This document shows positions 8,298 to 16,032 of a stretch of DNA of 64,000 nt, one piece after another. How positions within the stretch are numbered: the stretch's first letter is position 1; each line of letters begins with the position of its first letter. The stretch comes from Fundidesulfovibrio putealis DSM 16056. Its GTDB lineage: Bacteria > Desulfobacterota > Desulfovibrionia > Desulfovibrionales > Desulfovibrionaceae. The stretch is from the NCBI RefSeq assembly GCF_000429325.1, contig NZ_KE386885.1, forward strand, positions 1-64,000. The letters run 5' to 3'. The notes below the pieces were generated by a model, which saw nothing but the letters and a program-made list of their open reading frames with translations, ran no database searches and was not told the origin of the DNA. A program made the position numbers and the translations under genes.

Positions 8298-9293
8298 ATG
8301 AAAGCCCTGAACCGCATCGTTTCCGGCATGCGCCCCACCGGCCCCCTGCACCTTGGACACTATTTCGGCGTCCTGGACAGCTGGGTGGAGTTGCACCAGG
8401 ACCACCAGTGCTTCTTCTTCGTGGCCGACTGGCACGCCCTGACCACCGAATACGCCGAGCCCCAGAAGATCAAGGGCTTCGTTCCCGACCTGGTGAAGGA
8501 CTGGGTGGCCGCAGGCCTGGACCCGGCCAAGTGCGTCATGTTCCAGCAGTCGCAGGTGAAGGAGCACGCGGAGCTGCACCTGCTGCTCTCCATGATCACC
8601 CCCGTGAGCTGGCTTGAGCGCAACCCCACCTACAAGGACGTGCGCGACCAGCTCGACGGCACCAAGGATCTCTCTACCTACGGCTTCCTGGGCTACCCGG
8701 TGCTCATGGGCTCGGACATCCTGATCTACAAGCCCAACCGCGTGCCCGTGGGACACGACCAGCTGCCCCACCTGGAGCTCACGCGTGAGATTGCCCGGCG
8801 CGCCAACTACCTCTGGGGCGACACCTTCCCCGAGCCCGAGGCCAAGCTCACCCAGGCCTCCAAGCTGCAGGGCCTGGACGGGCGCAAGATGTCCAAGAGC
8901 TACGGCAACGCCATCTCGCTTGGCGAAAATCTGGACGAGGTGCGCAAGAAGGTCTCCACCATGCTCACCTGCGCCAAGCGCATGCGCCTGAAAGACCCCG
9001 GCGAGCCCGACGAGTGCAACCTCTATCCGTACCACCTGCTGTTCACCCCCGCCGAGCAGAACGTGCAGATCGCCAAGGACTGCCGCACCGCCGCCATGGG
9101 CTGCGGGGACTGCAAGAAGATCATGGCCGACAACCTGATCAAATTCCTGGAGCCCTTCCAGGTGCGCCGCGCCGAGTTCGACCGCAACCCGGACCTGGCC
9201 TGGGATATCCTGCGCGACGGCAACGAAAAGGCCAGGGAAGCCGCCAGGGCCACCATGGATGAGCTGCGCTGCAAGCTGAATTTCAACTTCTAG
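8298..9293 (+). CDS. trpS: Tryptophanyl-tRNA synthetase
   Basis: 331 residues, the usual bacterial TrpRS length. It charges tRNA-Trp with tryptophan in the cytoplasm. Class I signatures are visible: a HIGH-type motif in GMRPTGPLHLGHYFG (residues 10-24) and the KMSKS loop in GRKMSKSYGN (about residues 195-204). The substrate-pocket region VPVGHDQLPHLELTREIARR is well conserved. It begins 9 bp after the M50 protease gene with a ribosome-site-like GCGAGCC. A strong terminator-like hairpin follows at 9421-9452. Confidence 0.95.
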   Translation: MKALNRIVSGMRPTGPLHLGHYFGVLDSWVELHQDHQCFFFVADWHALTTEYAEPQKIKGFVPDLVKDWVAAGLDPAKCVMFQQSQVKEHAELHLLLSMITPVSWLERNPTYKDVRDQLDGTKDLSTYGFLGYPVLMGSDILIYKPNRVPVGHDQLPHLELTREIARRANYLWGDTFPEPEAKLTQASKLQGLDGRKMSKSYGNAISLGENLDEVRKKVSTMLTCAKRMRLKDPGEPDECNLYPYHLLFTPAEQNVQIAKDCRTAAMGCGDCKKIMADNLIKFLEPFQVRRAEFDRNPDLAWDILRDGNEKAREAARATMDELRCKLNFNF

Positions 9294-9323
9294 CTTTTAT
9301 GCGCCGGGGTGGTCGGGGGAATA

Positions 9324-9363
9324 GCCTCCGGCGGCCAAAGGGACGAGTCCCTTTGGAATCCCC
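9324..9363 (+). repeat. Dispersed GCCTCCGGCGGCCA hairpin repeat, copy A
   Basis: Contains the 14-bp block GCCTCCGGCGGCCA (9324-9337) followed by a 9-bp perfect stem (CCAAAGGGA / TCCCTTTGG, 9335-9356). The same block recurs at 32719, 55827 and, inverted, at 56494, always outside genes and always fused to a hairpin whose sequence varies by compensatory change. Confidence 0.8.
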
Positions 9364-9420
9364 TATTGGGCTCTGACGATGTGAGGCCGCTCCGAAGTGG
9401 CCAGGACGAAATAAAATGCA

Positions 9421-9452
9421 AAAGGCCGGGGAGACGTTCCCGGCCTTTTTTC
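9421..9452 (+). terminator. Intrinsic terminator after trpS
   Basis: A 10-bp stem AAAGGCCGGG / CCCGGCCTTT with an 8-nt loop, followed by a run of T. It ends the M50-trpS transcription unit. It also marks the last GC-rich sequence before the AT-rich island. Confidence 0.85.
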
Positions 9453-9527
9453 ATGCTTGCGTCAGCCCAGCTTTAACTTAGAAATAGCGTTTCAGTCCCA
9501 CAGTCAATGTACATGCTACAAAGGACA

Positions 9528-9644
9528 TTACTTTGAATTGATCGGCTTAGGCGGAACTGGTTTCGGAATTTGGGATCCACCCTTAATTCGCTCAAGCGGT
9601 GGAGGAGAGGGTGGAGGAGAGGGTTTACCCCCAAGATGTCTCAT
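9528..9644 (-). CDS. Proline-rich microprotein 2
   Basis: 38 residues beginning MRHLGGKPSPPPSPPPLERI and ending in KPVPPKPINSK; about 14 are proline. GCAGGAGCC sits 3 nt before the ATG, a good ribosome site. It parallels microprotein 1: both share PPSPP-x-L, then I-[RK]-x-G, then PVPP-[RK]-P. It is last in a three-gene run with the membrane protein at 9866-10396. No membrane segment or cysteine; it looks intrinsically disordered. Expression is unproven, but two paralogues with their own ribosome sites argue against chance. Confidence 0.5.
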   Translation of the reverse strand: MRHLGGKPSPPPSPPPLERIKGGSQIPKPVPPKPINSK

Positions 9645-9709
9645 ATTGGCTCCTGCTGTTTGCTTTTGATAGCTGAGAAGACACAAATAAAACGCACTTC
9701 CCTTAGAAG

Positions 9710-9856
9710 TTAACGCCCTCTCGGCGGAACAGGCCGTGGCCTAGGTGGCACTGGTCGTTCTATTCCCTCTCGTATGTGCTGCAGATCGGGAGGACTTGGC
9801 GGCGGCGGTGGCGTTGGTGGATTTGGGTTCTGAGCCACCCGAGAATGTACATACAT
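9710..9856 (-). CDS. Proline-rich microprotein 1
   Basis: 48 residues, MYVHSRVAQNPNPPT, then a run of five prolines, PSPPDLQHIREGIERPVPP and a basic proline-rich tail ending RGR. The start is 9 nt after the stop of the membrane-protein gene; TAGGGGT across that stop can serve as ribosome site, so translation is probably coupled. It is a paralogue of microprotein 2, about 66 bp further on. Proline-rich, positively charged and short, it could be a partner, inhibitor or SH3-like ligand, but nothing in the sequence fixes which. Confidence 0.52.
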   Translation of the reverse strand: MYVHSRVAQNPNPPTPPPPPSPPDLQHIREGIERPVPPRPRPVPPRGR

Positions 9857-9865
9857 GACATACCC

Positions 9866-10396
9866 CTATTGTAATTTTGCTGCCAACTGTGACAAAACAA
9901 AGCTACACATCAAACACAAAACAGACCCAATTGACCACTTATTAAAGTTATGCAACATATATGTTCTTTCTTTGTTCATAAACCCGTTATCTGTTGACGC
10001 AGTCACCATCCACTGGAAAATTTCCCCTTTGAGCTTATCTTCAACATATCGCTGACTACAAGCAATATCCTTATAGTACTCCACCATGTCTGCACGGTAC
10101 TTTTCAATATGCGTCGGATATGGCAATACATAGTAAGAATTACTCACGTACGACCTTACAAAATAATAACAGCTGACAAGTATGCCGCCATTTCCAATAA
10201 TAAACAGGATGGTCGACAGTGCAAACAAATTGTCAAATGCCCATTTATTAATCCCTGAAAAGATATACCCACTGAATGACAATAAACTTACGATAACAAC
10301 AAGTGGAAACTGAAGCCGAGAATTATATTTCTCCTTTGTTTCAAGCTCATGAAAATACAACTTACTATAAAAATCAAACAGTTCATTTTTATCCAT
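9866..10396 (-). CDS. Small three-helix membrane protein of unknown function, foreign-looking
   Basis: 176 residues. A charged N-terminal stretch (MDKNELFDFYSKLYFHELETK) leads into membrane segment 1 (about residues 33-51), segment 2 (about 66-88, ending SCYYFV), a soluble region of about 60 residues rich in Tyr, Glu and Lys, and segment 3 (about 153-172). The layout resembles small SLATT/DUF4231-like proteins proposed as pore-forming effectors, but I cannot confirm homology. The ATG at 10396 follows GGGGGTG; the frame can extend six codons to a TTG. Base composition is strikingly AT-rich compared with all neighbours, indicating horizontal acquisition. It heads a run with two proline-rich microproteins. 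Confidence 0.68.
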   Translation of the reverse strand: MDKNELFDFYSKLYFHELETKEKYNSRLQFPLVVIVSLLSFSGYIFSGINKWAFDNLFALSTILFIIGNGGILVSCYYFVRSYVSNSYYVLPYPTHIEKYRADMVEYYKDIACSQRYVEDKLKGEIFQWMVTASTDNGFMNKERTYMLHNFNKWSIGSVLCLMCSFVLSQLAAKLQ

Positions 10397-10412
10397 ATAC
10401 ACCCCCGAAAAC

Positions 10413-10442
10413 AAAGTACCCCCCTACGCAAAACGACGTCAA
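10413..10442 (-). promoter_or_regulatory. Candidate promoter of the AT-rich island operon
   Basis: On the minus strand TTGACG (10437-10442) and TACTTT (10413-10418) are 18 bp apart, 17-22 bp before the membrane-protein start. Such a short leader would barely include the ribosome site. Several G-runs lie in the same stretch. Confidence 0.35.
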
Positions 10443-10577
10443 CAAAAATCAAAAACCTCCCCCAAAATACTCAAAACAAATATAATAAGTCGAAACAACT
10501 ACCACACCACTAGCAATGGTACGCAATCTCGAACAGCCAGTCGTGTTGCGACATGATTTGTTTAACCTCACAAATAA

Positions 10578-10613
10578 GCTGTGTGCGGCTACGCATGCGT
10601 AGCCGCACACAGC
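10578..10613. terminator. Perfect 36-bp palindrome, probable terminator at the island edge
   Basis: GCTGTGTGCGGCTACGCA is followed at once by its exact reverse complement, giving an 18-bp arm with no spacer (as RNA, 15-16 bp with a small loop). On the minus strand it is followed by TTATTTGT, so it can end transcription from the AraC-side genes. It also marks the change from GC-rich host sequence to the AT-rich island. Confidence 0.65.
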
Positions 10614-10663
10614 GACAGACTCTTATTTCGTTTCTCTTGCGCTCTCCGTTGGTTTCCAGGCCA

Positions 10664-10915
10664 TCAACCCGGCAGAAGGCAGGCGGCGTAGCCCATGCGC
10701 AGGGCCGTGTTGCGGCGCTCCGTGGGCGTCAGGGTTGTCATTGCGACGTTTTCCCGCAGGCCGAGGGCCGTTTCCTGGCCGGGCGCGCGCGTCGTGGCCC
10801 GGACAAGGCCGAGCACTTTGGCCGAGCCGACCTCGTCGTCGTCATCCGCCGCAGCCTTCTGCTTCAAGTGCTCAGGCGCGGCCACGCGAATTCTCATCAC
10901 ATTCACTGCGAGCAT
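10664..10915 (-). CDS. Hypothetical protein downstream of the AraC-type regulator
   Basis: 83 residues, MLAVNVMRIRVAAPEHLK, an acidic DDDDE run in the middle, and a C-terminus LTPTERRNTALRMGYAACLLPG. AGAAGGAACC lies before the ATG at 10915, better than the longer open frame from 10969. It begins 32 bp after the regulator gene stop, so it is probably cotranscribed with it. No domain recognised. It could be a small effector of the regulator or a fortuitous frame; the ribosome site is the main support. Confidence 0.42.
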   Translation of the reverse strand: MLAVNVMRIRVAAPEHLKQKAAADDDDEVGSAKVLGLVRATTRAPGQETALGLRENVAMTTLTPTERRNTALRMGYAACLLPG

Positions 10916-10946
10916 TGCAGGTTCCTTCTCAAACAATCGCGCCGGG

Positions 10947-11846
10947 CTATTTCTCCGCCAGCGGCACATTGATCTCGGTCAGCAGTTCTTCGGGCGGCGT
11001 GGTCTGGGGGGAGTTCAGGTACACCTCGTAGCACGGCTTCGGGGAGGCCTCCCGCCCGGACTTGGGCAGCCATTCGCCGTACAGCCACATGTACGTCCGT
11101 TCCAGCTGCTCGTAAGGCCCCTTGTGGACCACCGTGGCGTATTCGCCGCCGGGAATTTCCGTAACGAAGCTTTCCGTGTCGTCCGTGCCAGGCTGGAAAT
11201 CCGGCCCCACGGTGATGCAGGCGTCATAGCGGATGAGGTCCGGCGTGGTTGCGCCCGGATCGTCGTGCCCCACGCCGATGAAGCGCGTCTGCGGCCCGAA
11301 AAGCCCCTTGGGTCCGGCCCAGGCCATCATCTTGCCCCAGGCTTCCATGGACGACTCCCTGTACGGCCCGGTGGCCCGGATACACGCGACACGAACGGCT
11401 TGTTTGCGGCCTATGATCACATCCACGGCGATGGCTCCTGTCTGGTTGTGGTTGAGAAAGTCCTCGGGAAAGGGGAACAGCGCGGCCACCCGCTCCTTGC
11501 GGCGCAGGCGCGACAGTTCCCGGAAGTGGCTGGGCGATTCGCCGTAGTGGGCCTTGAAGGCCCGGCTGAAGGCCTCGGGGGCCTCGTACCCGGCTTCCAT
11601 CCCGGCATCGGTCACGGACATGTCCGTGAATTCCATACGATACGCGGCGCGCGTCAGGCGCAGGCGGCGGATGTGCGCCCCGATGGTCTCCCCGGTCATG
11701 CCCAGGAAGATGCGGTGGAAATGGTAGGGCGAAAATCCGGCGATGCGCGCCAGGCCTTCCAGCGTCAGTTCCGCGTCCAGGTTGTCCTGGATGTGGGCCA
11801 GCACGGTGAGCATGCGGCGGCGGTAGCTTTTCCCGTTATCGATCAT
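10947..11846 (-). CDS. AraC-family regulator with GyrI-like ligand domain
   Basis: 299 residues. Residues about 5-105 form the double helix-turn-helix of AraC/XylS proteins (LARIAGFSPYHFHRIFLGMTGETIG and the second helix ending FSRAFKAHYGESPS). Residues about 140-299 form a GyrI-like/effector-binding domain (RATGPYRES, GVGHDDPG, YDACITVGPDF, GGEYATVVHKGPYEQL). This order is that of Rob-like and BmrR-fold sensors that respond to amphipathic drugs or stress. The adjacent divergent gene is a CDF cation transporter, a possible target, but the ligand is unknown. Confidence 0.85.
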   Translation of the reverse strand: MIDNGKSYRRRMLTVLAHIQDNLDAELTLEGLARIAGFSPYHFHRIFLGMTGETIGAHIRRLRLTRAAYRMEFTDMSVTDAGMEAGYEAPEAFSRAFKAHYGESPSHFRELSRLRRKERVAALFPFPEDFLNHNQTGAIAVDVIIGRKQAVRVACIRATGPYRESSMEAWGKMMAWAGPKGLFGPQTRFIGVGHDDPGATTPDLIRYDACITVGPDFQPGTDDTESFVTEIPGGEYATVVHKGPYEQLERTYMWLYGEWLPKSGREASPKPCYEVYLNSPQTTPPEELLTEINVPLAEK

Positions 11847-11979
11847 GGGGGGCTTCTATCGCATTCTGTTCGCGAATGCCTGACATTTTTTGCCCTTTCG
11901 CACCCGCGTTGCTGCGTCCAATTCTGAAAATCATCATCACGACTTCCCCATAAAGCCCGCAATGGTATACAGGCGCGCC

Positions 11980-13434
11980 ATGAATCCCCAATCCGACGCC
12001 CACGGCGAAAAATCCGGCGCTGCGCTGAACTCCCTGTTCGCGGCGGTCTTCCTGACCGGCCTCAAGCTCGCGGTCGGGCTCTCCACCAACTCCCTGGGCA
12101 TCCTCTCCGAGGCGGCCCACTCGGGGCTGGACCTCCTGGCCGCCGCAGTCACCTTTTTCGCCATCCGCTATTCGTCGCGTCCCGCTGACACGCGCCACCC
12201 CTACGGCCACGGCAAGATGGAGAACCTCTCGGCGCTGATCGAGACGCTCCTTTTGCTGGTCACCTGCGTGTACATCGTGCACGAGGCCCTGGACCGGCTC
12301 CTCTATCACCCCGAAGCCGTGGACGTGACCTGGTGGAGCTTCGGCGTGATGGCCGTGTCCATCGTCATCGACATCTCGCGCTCCCGCATGCTCAAACGCA
12401 TGGCCGAGAAGCACAACAGCCAGGCCCTGGAGGCTGACGCCCTGCACTTCTCCACGGACATCTGGTCCTCGGCGGTGGTCATCCTGGGCCTTGGCTGCGT
12501 GTGGCTGGGGCGGACCATGCCCGAGGGCTCGGCCCTGCGGGGTGTCCTGGAGCGCGCCGACGCTGTGGCCGCGCTTGGCGTGTGCGTGATCGTGGTCTGG
12601 GTGAGCGTGCAGCTCGGGCGCAGGGCCATCGACGTGCTGCTGGACGGCGGCTCCGAAAACCTGACCGAGGACATCCGCGCGGCGCTGGCCGACATTCCCG
12701 GCGTTCGCGGCGCGGAGCAGGTGCGGGCCAGATTGTCCGGCCCTTCGGCCTTCGTGGACCTGACCCTGGACATCGACCGTCAGGCCAGCTTCGAGCAGGC
12801 CCACCAGATCGGGGCCAGGGCCGAGGAGGCCGTGAAGAGCGTCACCCCGGAAGCGGACGTGGTGGTGCACTTGAAGCCCGTGGCCTCCCAGGAGCGCGAC
12901 CTGTTCGAGCTGGTGCGCGGGCTGGCCGCGCGCCACGCCTTGGGCGTGCATGGCCTGCGCGCCCATCAGACCCCCAAGGGGCTGCACTTGGAGATGCATG
13001 TGGAGGTGCCCGACGGGCTGAGTCTGGCCGTGGCCCACGAGAAGGTGACGGAGCTCGAGAACGCCGTGCGGGCTGCGCTTAACGAACCCGTAAGCATCGT
13101 CAGCCACATCGAGCCCGTGGGCGAGGCCGACCTGGGCAGGCTGCCGGAGGCGGACCTGTCCGAGTCCATCACCCTCCATGTGGAGCAGCTGGTGGGCAAG
13201 GCGGGCGGCGTCAGCGACTGCCACGGCGTGGCCGTGCACCGCGCGGACGGCAAATATTCGGTCAGCTTCCACTGCCGCATGGACCCGGCCATCCCCATCG
13301 GTGAAGCCCACGAGATGACCGCCCGCCTGGAGGACATGATCCGGGCCAACGTGGGGAACGTGGGCCGGGTGGTGATCCATGTGGAGCCGGAGTCCGGCAG
13401 CTCCGTGAAGGGCTACCCGGCCAAGGGGCCGTAA
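11980..13434 (+). CDS. Cation diffusion facilitator transporter with three C-terminal dimerisation-like repeats
   Basis: About 484 residues. The N-terminal half holds roughly six membrane segments with the metal-site motifs AHSGLD (about residues 46-51) and HFSTD (about 155), the paired Asp/His sites of CDF (Zn/Fe/Mn/Co efflux) pumps. The C-terminal half contains three successive ferredoxin-like cytoplasmic repeats, each ending V-x-x-H-[LI]-[EK]-P (HLKPV, HIEPV, HVEPE). One such domain is usual, so three is expanded and may reflect extra metal sensing. The start MNPQSDAHG lacks a strong ribosome site; an ATG at 11962 is possible. Divergent from the AraC/GyrI regulator, separated by about 130 bp. 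Confidence 0.88.
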   Translation: MNPQSDAHGEKSGAALNSLFAAVFLTGLKLAVGLSTNSLGILSEAAHSGLDLLAAAVTFFAIRYSSRPADTRHPYGHGKMENLSALIETLLLLVTCVYIVHEALDRLLYHPEAVDVTWWSFGVMAVSIVIDISRSRMLKRMAEKHNSQALEADALHFSTDIWSSAVVILGLGCVWLGRTMPEGSALRGVLERADAVAALGVCVIVVWVSVQLGRRAIDVLLDGGSENLTEDIRAALADIPGVRGAEQVRARLSGPSAFVDLTLDIDRQASFEQAHQIGARAEEAVKSVTPEADVVVHLKPVASQERDLFELVRGLAARHALGVHGLRAHQTPKGLHLEMHVEVPDGLSLAVAHEKVTELENAVRAALNEPVSIVSHIEPVGEADLGRLPEADLSESITLHVEQLVGKAGGVSDCHGVAVHRADGKYSVSFHCRMDPAIPIGEAHEMTARLEDMIRANVGNVGRVVIHVEPESGSSVKGYPAKGP

Positions 13435-13445
13435 GCACGTAAGAT

Positions 13446-15875
13446 TCAGCGCCTGGACGTGACGCGCGGACCGGTATCCGGGCTGTCCCACTCGGCGGTT
13501 ATCGCCCCCTGATAGGCCGTGGAAAGCGGCTGCGCGCCGGACTGCTCCAGCGCCTGGACAATTTGCGGCGCGGGGAAGCCGAAGGTGTTACCGCGCCCGC
13601 AGCTGATGAGCGCCCATTTTGCCCCCACACGTGAGTAGAACCCTGGCGACAGGGCGCTGGCGCTGCCGTGATGCGCCGCCACCAGAACGTCTGCGGCCAG
13701 GGAGTCATCCGGCGAAGTCCCCGTCGCCAGCAAGTCCAGCACGGACTGGCCCGCGTCGCCGGGCAGCACGGCCAGCCCCCTGCCCTTCCAGACCAGGCGC
13801 AGCACCAGGGACGCGTCGTTGCCCCGCCTGGGATAGCCCGCCGACGGGTGGAACACCTCCAGGGCCAGATCGTCCCCCAGGTCAACGCGCTGTCCGGCCC
13901 GCCAGGTTTGCGGCGTCAGGCCGCTCTCGGCCAGGGCGGCCTGGAAATCCCCGGCCTGGGGCACCTCGCCGTTGCCCGCCAGAAATCCCACCCGGAACGA
14001 AGCCAGCAAGTACACCAGCCCCCCGGTGTGGTCGCGGTCCGCGTGGGACATCACCATGCCATCAAGATGCGGCAGCCGCCCCCAGGTCAGGGCCGGGGCC
14101 ACCACGGCGCGCCCGATGTCGAATGTGCCCGACGTCGTCCCGCCGCCGTCCACCAGCCAGCGCCTGCCGCCGCGCGCCTCGATCAGCACGGCCTGGCCCT
14201 GCCCCACGTCCAGCACGGTCAGGCGCACCCGGTCCCGGCTCTGGTCCCAGACCCGGAACAGGCCCGGCCCGGTCAACAGCATAAGACACAGGAACAGCCA
14301 GCAGGCTCGCCGCCGCGCGTCGAAACTGCGAGCCCAGACCAGCCCGCCAAGCAGCACCACGTAACCCAGCACCTCGGGCTGCCAGGGCCGAAGCACCGGG
14401 TACACGGTCAGGAGGCCGCGCGCGTCCATGTCCCGCAGGCTTTCAAGCATCAGCGAGCAGACCCAGCCCGCCCCGGCCAGCAGTGCATTCCCAAGGCCAG
14501 GCAGCCACAGCACGGTCAGCGCCCCCAGGTAGGCCAGCGGTTGCGCCGCCCACTCCACCACCGGCACCCAGAGCAGGTTCAGGTACAGGTGCGGGCTGGC
14601 CTCGCCGAACACCGAGAACTGGATGGGCAGCACGGCCAGTTGCGCGGCCAAGGTCACCAGGAGCCAGCCCAGCGGGATGACCCCCAGCCAGCGCCACACG
14701 CTACGCTTCGGAAACAGGCCGAAGAGGGGGCGCGCCAAGGGCATGAGGAGAATCAGCCCTGCCACGGCGGCAGCCGAGAGTTGCAGGCCCACTTCGAAAA
14801 CGCATAGCGGGTCCCAGACGAACATCAGGAGCAGCGCCGCGAACAGGCCGTCCAGCAGCACGCGCTCGCGCCCCATGAGCAAAAGCACCCCCCAGCAGGC
14901 GAACATCAGCCCGGCCCGGGTAAGCGACGGCTCGAAGCGCCCCAGCCACAGATAGCCAAGCGCCAACGGGAACCCGATGAGCGCCGCGAGCTTCGGCCTG
15001 GGCAGGCGCAGGTACGCGCCCGGCCAGACAATCCCGACCAGCCAGGCCGCTGCCCAGCCCATGGCCAAGACGGCGGCCAGGTTCATGCCGGACACTGCCA
15101 GGAGGTGCGAGAGCGACGCCCGGCGCACCCGGTCCAGATCACTGGTGCTGATGGCGAAGCGCTCGCCCGTGACCAGCCCCAGCGCCATCCCGGCTGCGGA
15201 TGCGTTTTCGCCCCCCGCGCCCGCCAGCACGGCCTCGCGAAGGCGCACCCTCCAGGCTTCAATAGGCGACAGGGGAGCCTCGGATTCCACCCGTACGTTC
15301 TTGGCCCCCATGGTGAAGGTCCGCAGGAACACCCCCCGCGTGCGCCAGCGCCAGCCCCAGTCCGTTGTGCCGGGGTTGTCGAACCCGCCGGTGGCGTGCG
15401 GACGCGCGGCCAGGGCCACCCGGCTGCCCGGCGTCGGCCGCGAGGCCGGGTCCTGCCAGGTCCAGACCAGTGTGCCGGGAAGGGGAATGGGCTCCGGCGA
15501 CAGACCGGATGGGCGGGCCGAGTCCTCGAAACGAAACCGCGCACCTTCCAGCATGATCTCCAGGCGGTTTCCCGGCTTCTCCTCCACGGAGGAGGCGGTG
15601 CCGGACAGCACGCCCTTGGGGCGCTGGTCTATCCACTCGGGCCACTCCAGCAACTCGGGCACAGCGGACAGACGCGCGAAAGCGTACCCCAGCCCCAGCA
15701 GGAAGGCTGCGGGGAAATAAAAAACGCGGGGCGTCGAACGCCCCGCGATCAGATTGCAGATGGCCACCACGGCCAGGGCCAGCCCCCCGGTCAGGGGGTC
15801 GTGCACGGCCCAGGCTCCGCAGGAGCAGGCAAGGAAAAGCGCCTGCCAGGGAAGGAGCCCCGGAACGGCTTTCAC
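13446..15875 (-). CDS. comEC: ComEC/Rec2-type DNA-uptake channel protein
   Basis: 809 residues. The N-terminal region includes membrane segments and a soluble OB-like domain, followed by the multi-helix Competence domain (core LLAVSGMNLAAVLAMGW near residue 265). Residues about 555-809 form a metallo-beta-lactamase-like domain with VLDVGQGQAVLIE, MSHADRDHTGGL (the metal HxDxDH-type motif) and AAHHGS. Complete ComEC proteins carry this order, and the length is typical, so it appears intact. It moves single-stranded DNA through the inner membrane during natural transformation. The GTG start overlaps the stop of a short upstream frame. No other competence genes lie near it. Confidence 0.93.
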   Translation of the reverse strand: MKAVPGLLPWQALFLACSCGAWAVHDPLTGGLALAVVAICNLIAGRSTPRVFYFPAAFLLGLGYAFARLSAVPELLEWPEWIDQRPKGVLSGTASSVEEKPGNRLEIMLEGARFRFEDSARPSGLSPEPIPLPGTLVWTWQDPASRPTPGSRVALAARPHATGGFDNPGTTDWGWRWRTRGVFLRTFTMGAKNVRVESEAPLSPIEAWRVRLREAVLAGAGGENASAAGMALGLVTGERFAISTSDLDRVRRASLSHLLAVSGMNLAAVLAMGWAAAWLVGIVWPGAYLRLPRPKLAALIGFPLALGYLWLGRFEPSLTRAGLMFACWGVLLLMGRERVLLDGLFAALLLMFVWDPLCVFEVGLQLSAAAVAGLILLMPLARPLFGLFPKRSVWRWLGVIPLGWLLVTLAAQLAVLPIQFSVFGEASPHLYLNLLWVPVVEWAAQPLAYLGALTVLWLPGLGNALLAGAGWVCSLMLESLRDMDARGLLTVYPVLRPWQPEVLGYVVLLGGLVWARSFDARRRACWLFLCLMLLTGPGLFRVWDQSRDRVRLTVLDVGQGQAVLIEARGGRRWLVDGGGTTSGTFDIGRAVVAPALTWGRLPHLDGMVMSHADRDHTGGLVYLLASFRVGFLAGNGEVPQAGDFQAALAESGLTPQTWRAGQRVDLGDDLALEVFHPSAGYPRRGNDASLVLRLVWKGRGLAVLPGDAGQSVLDLLATGTSPDDSLAADVLVAAHHGSASALSPGFYSRVGAKWALISCGRGNTFGFPAPQIVQALEQSGAQPLSTAYQGAITAEWDSPDTGPRVTSRR

Positions 15876-16006
15876 GGCGCGACACCGCCAGCGTCCCCGA
15901 GCGCATCGGCGACAATCCGTGCGGTAGTGCCGCTCGTGACGGATTCACGCTCCACGCTCCGTCTTGCGGCCCCGGAGGCGCTCATGCCCACGCAAACGGC
16001 CCCCAT
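15872..16006 (-). CDS. Possible 44-residue ORF between murA and comEC
   Basis: MGAVCVGMSASGAARR onward to GGVAP, with the TGA overlapping the comEC GTG start (GTGA). The geometry would allow coupled translation of comEC. The ribosome site is weak and no family is recognised; it may simply be an open frame in GC-rich DNA. Confidence 0.25.
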   Translation of the reverse strand: MGAVCVGMSASGAARRSVERESVTSGTTARIVADALGDAGGVAP

Positions 16007-16032
16007 GGACGCGCCCAGCCAGTCCGGCCCGG

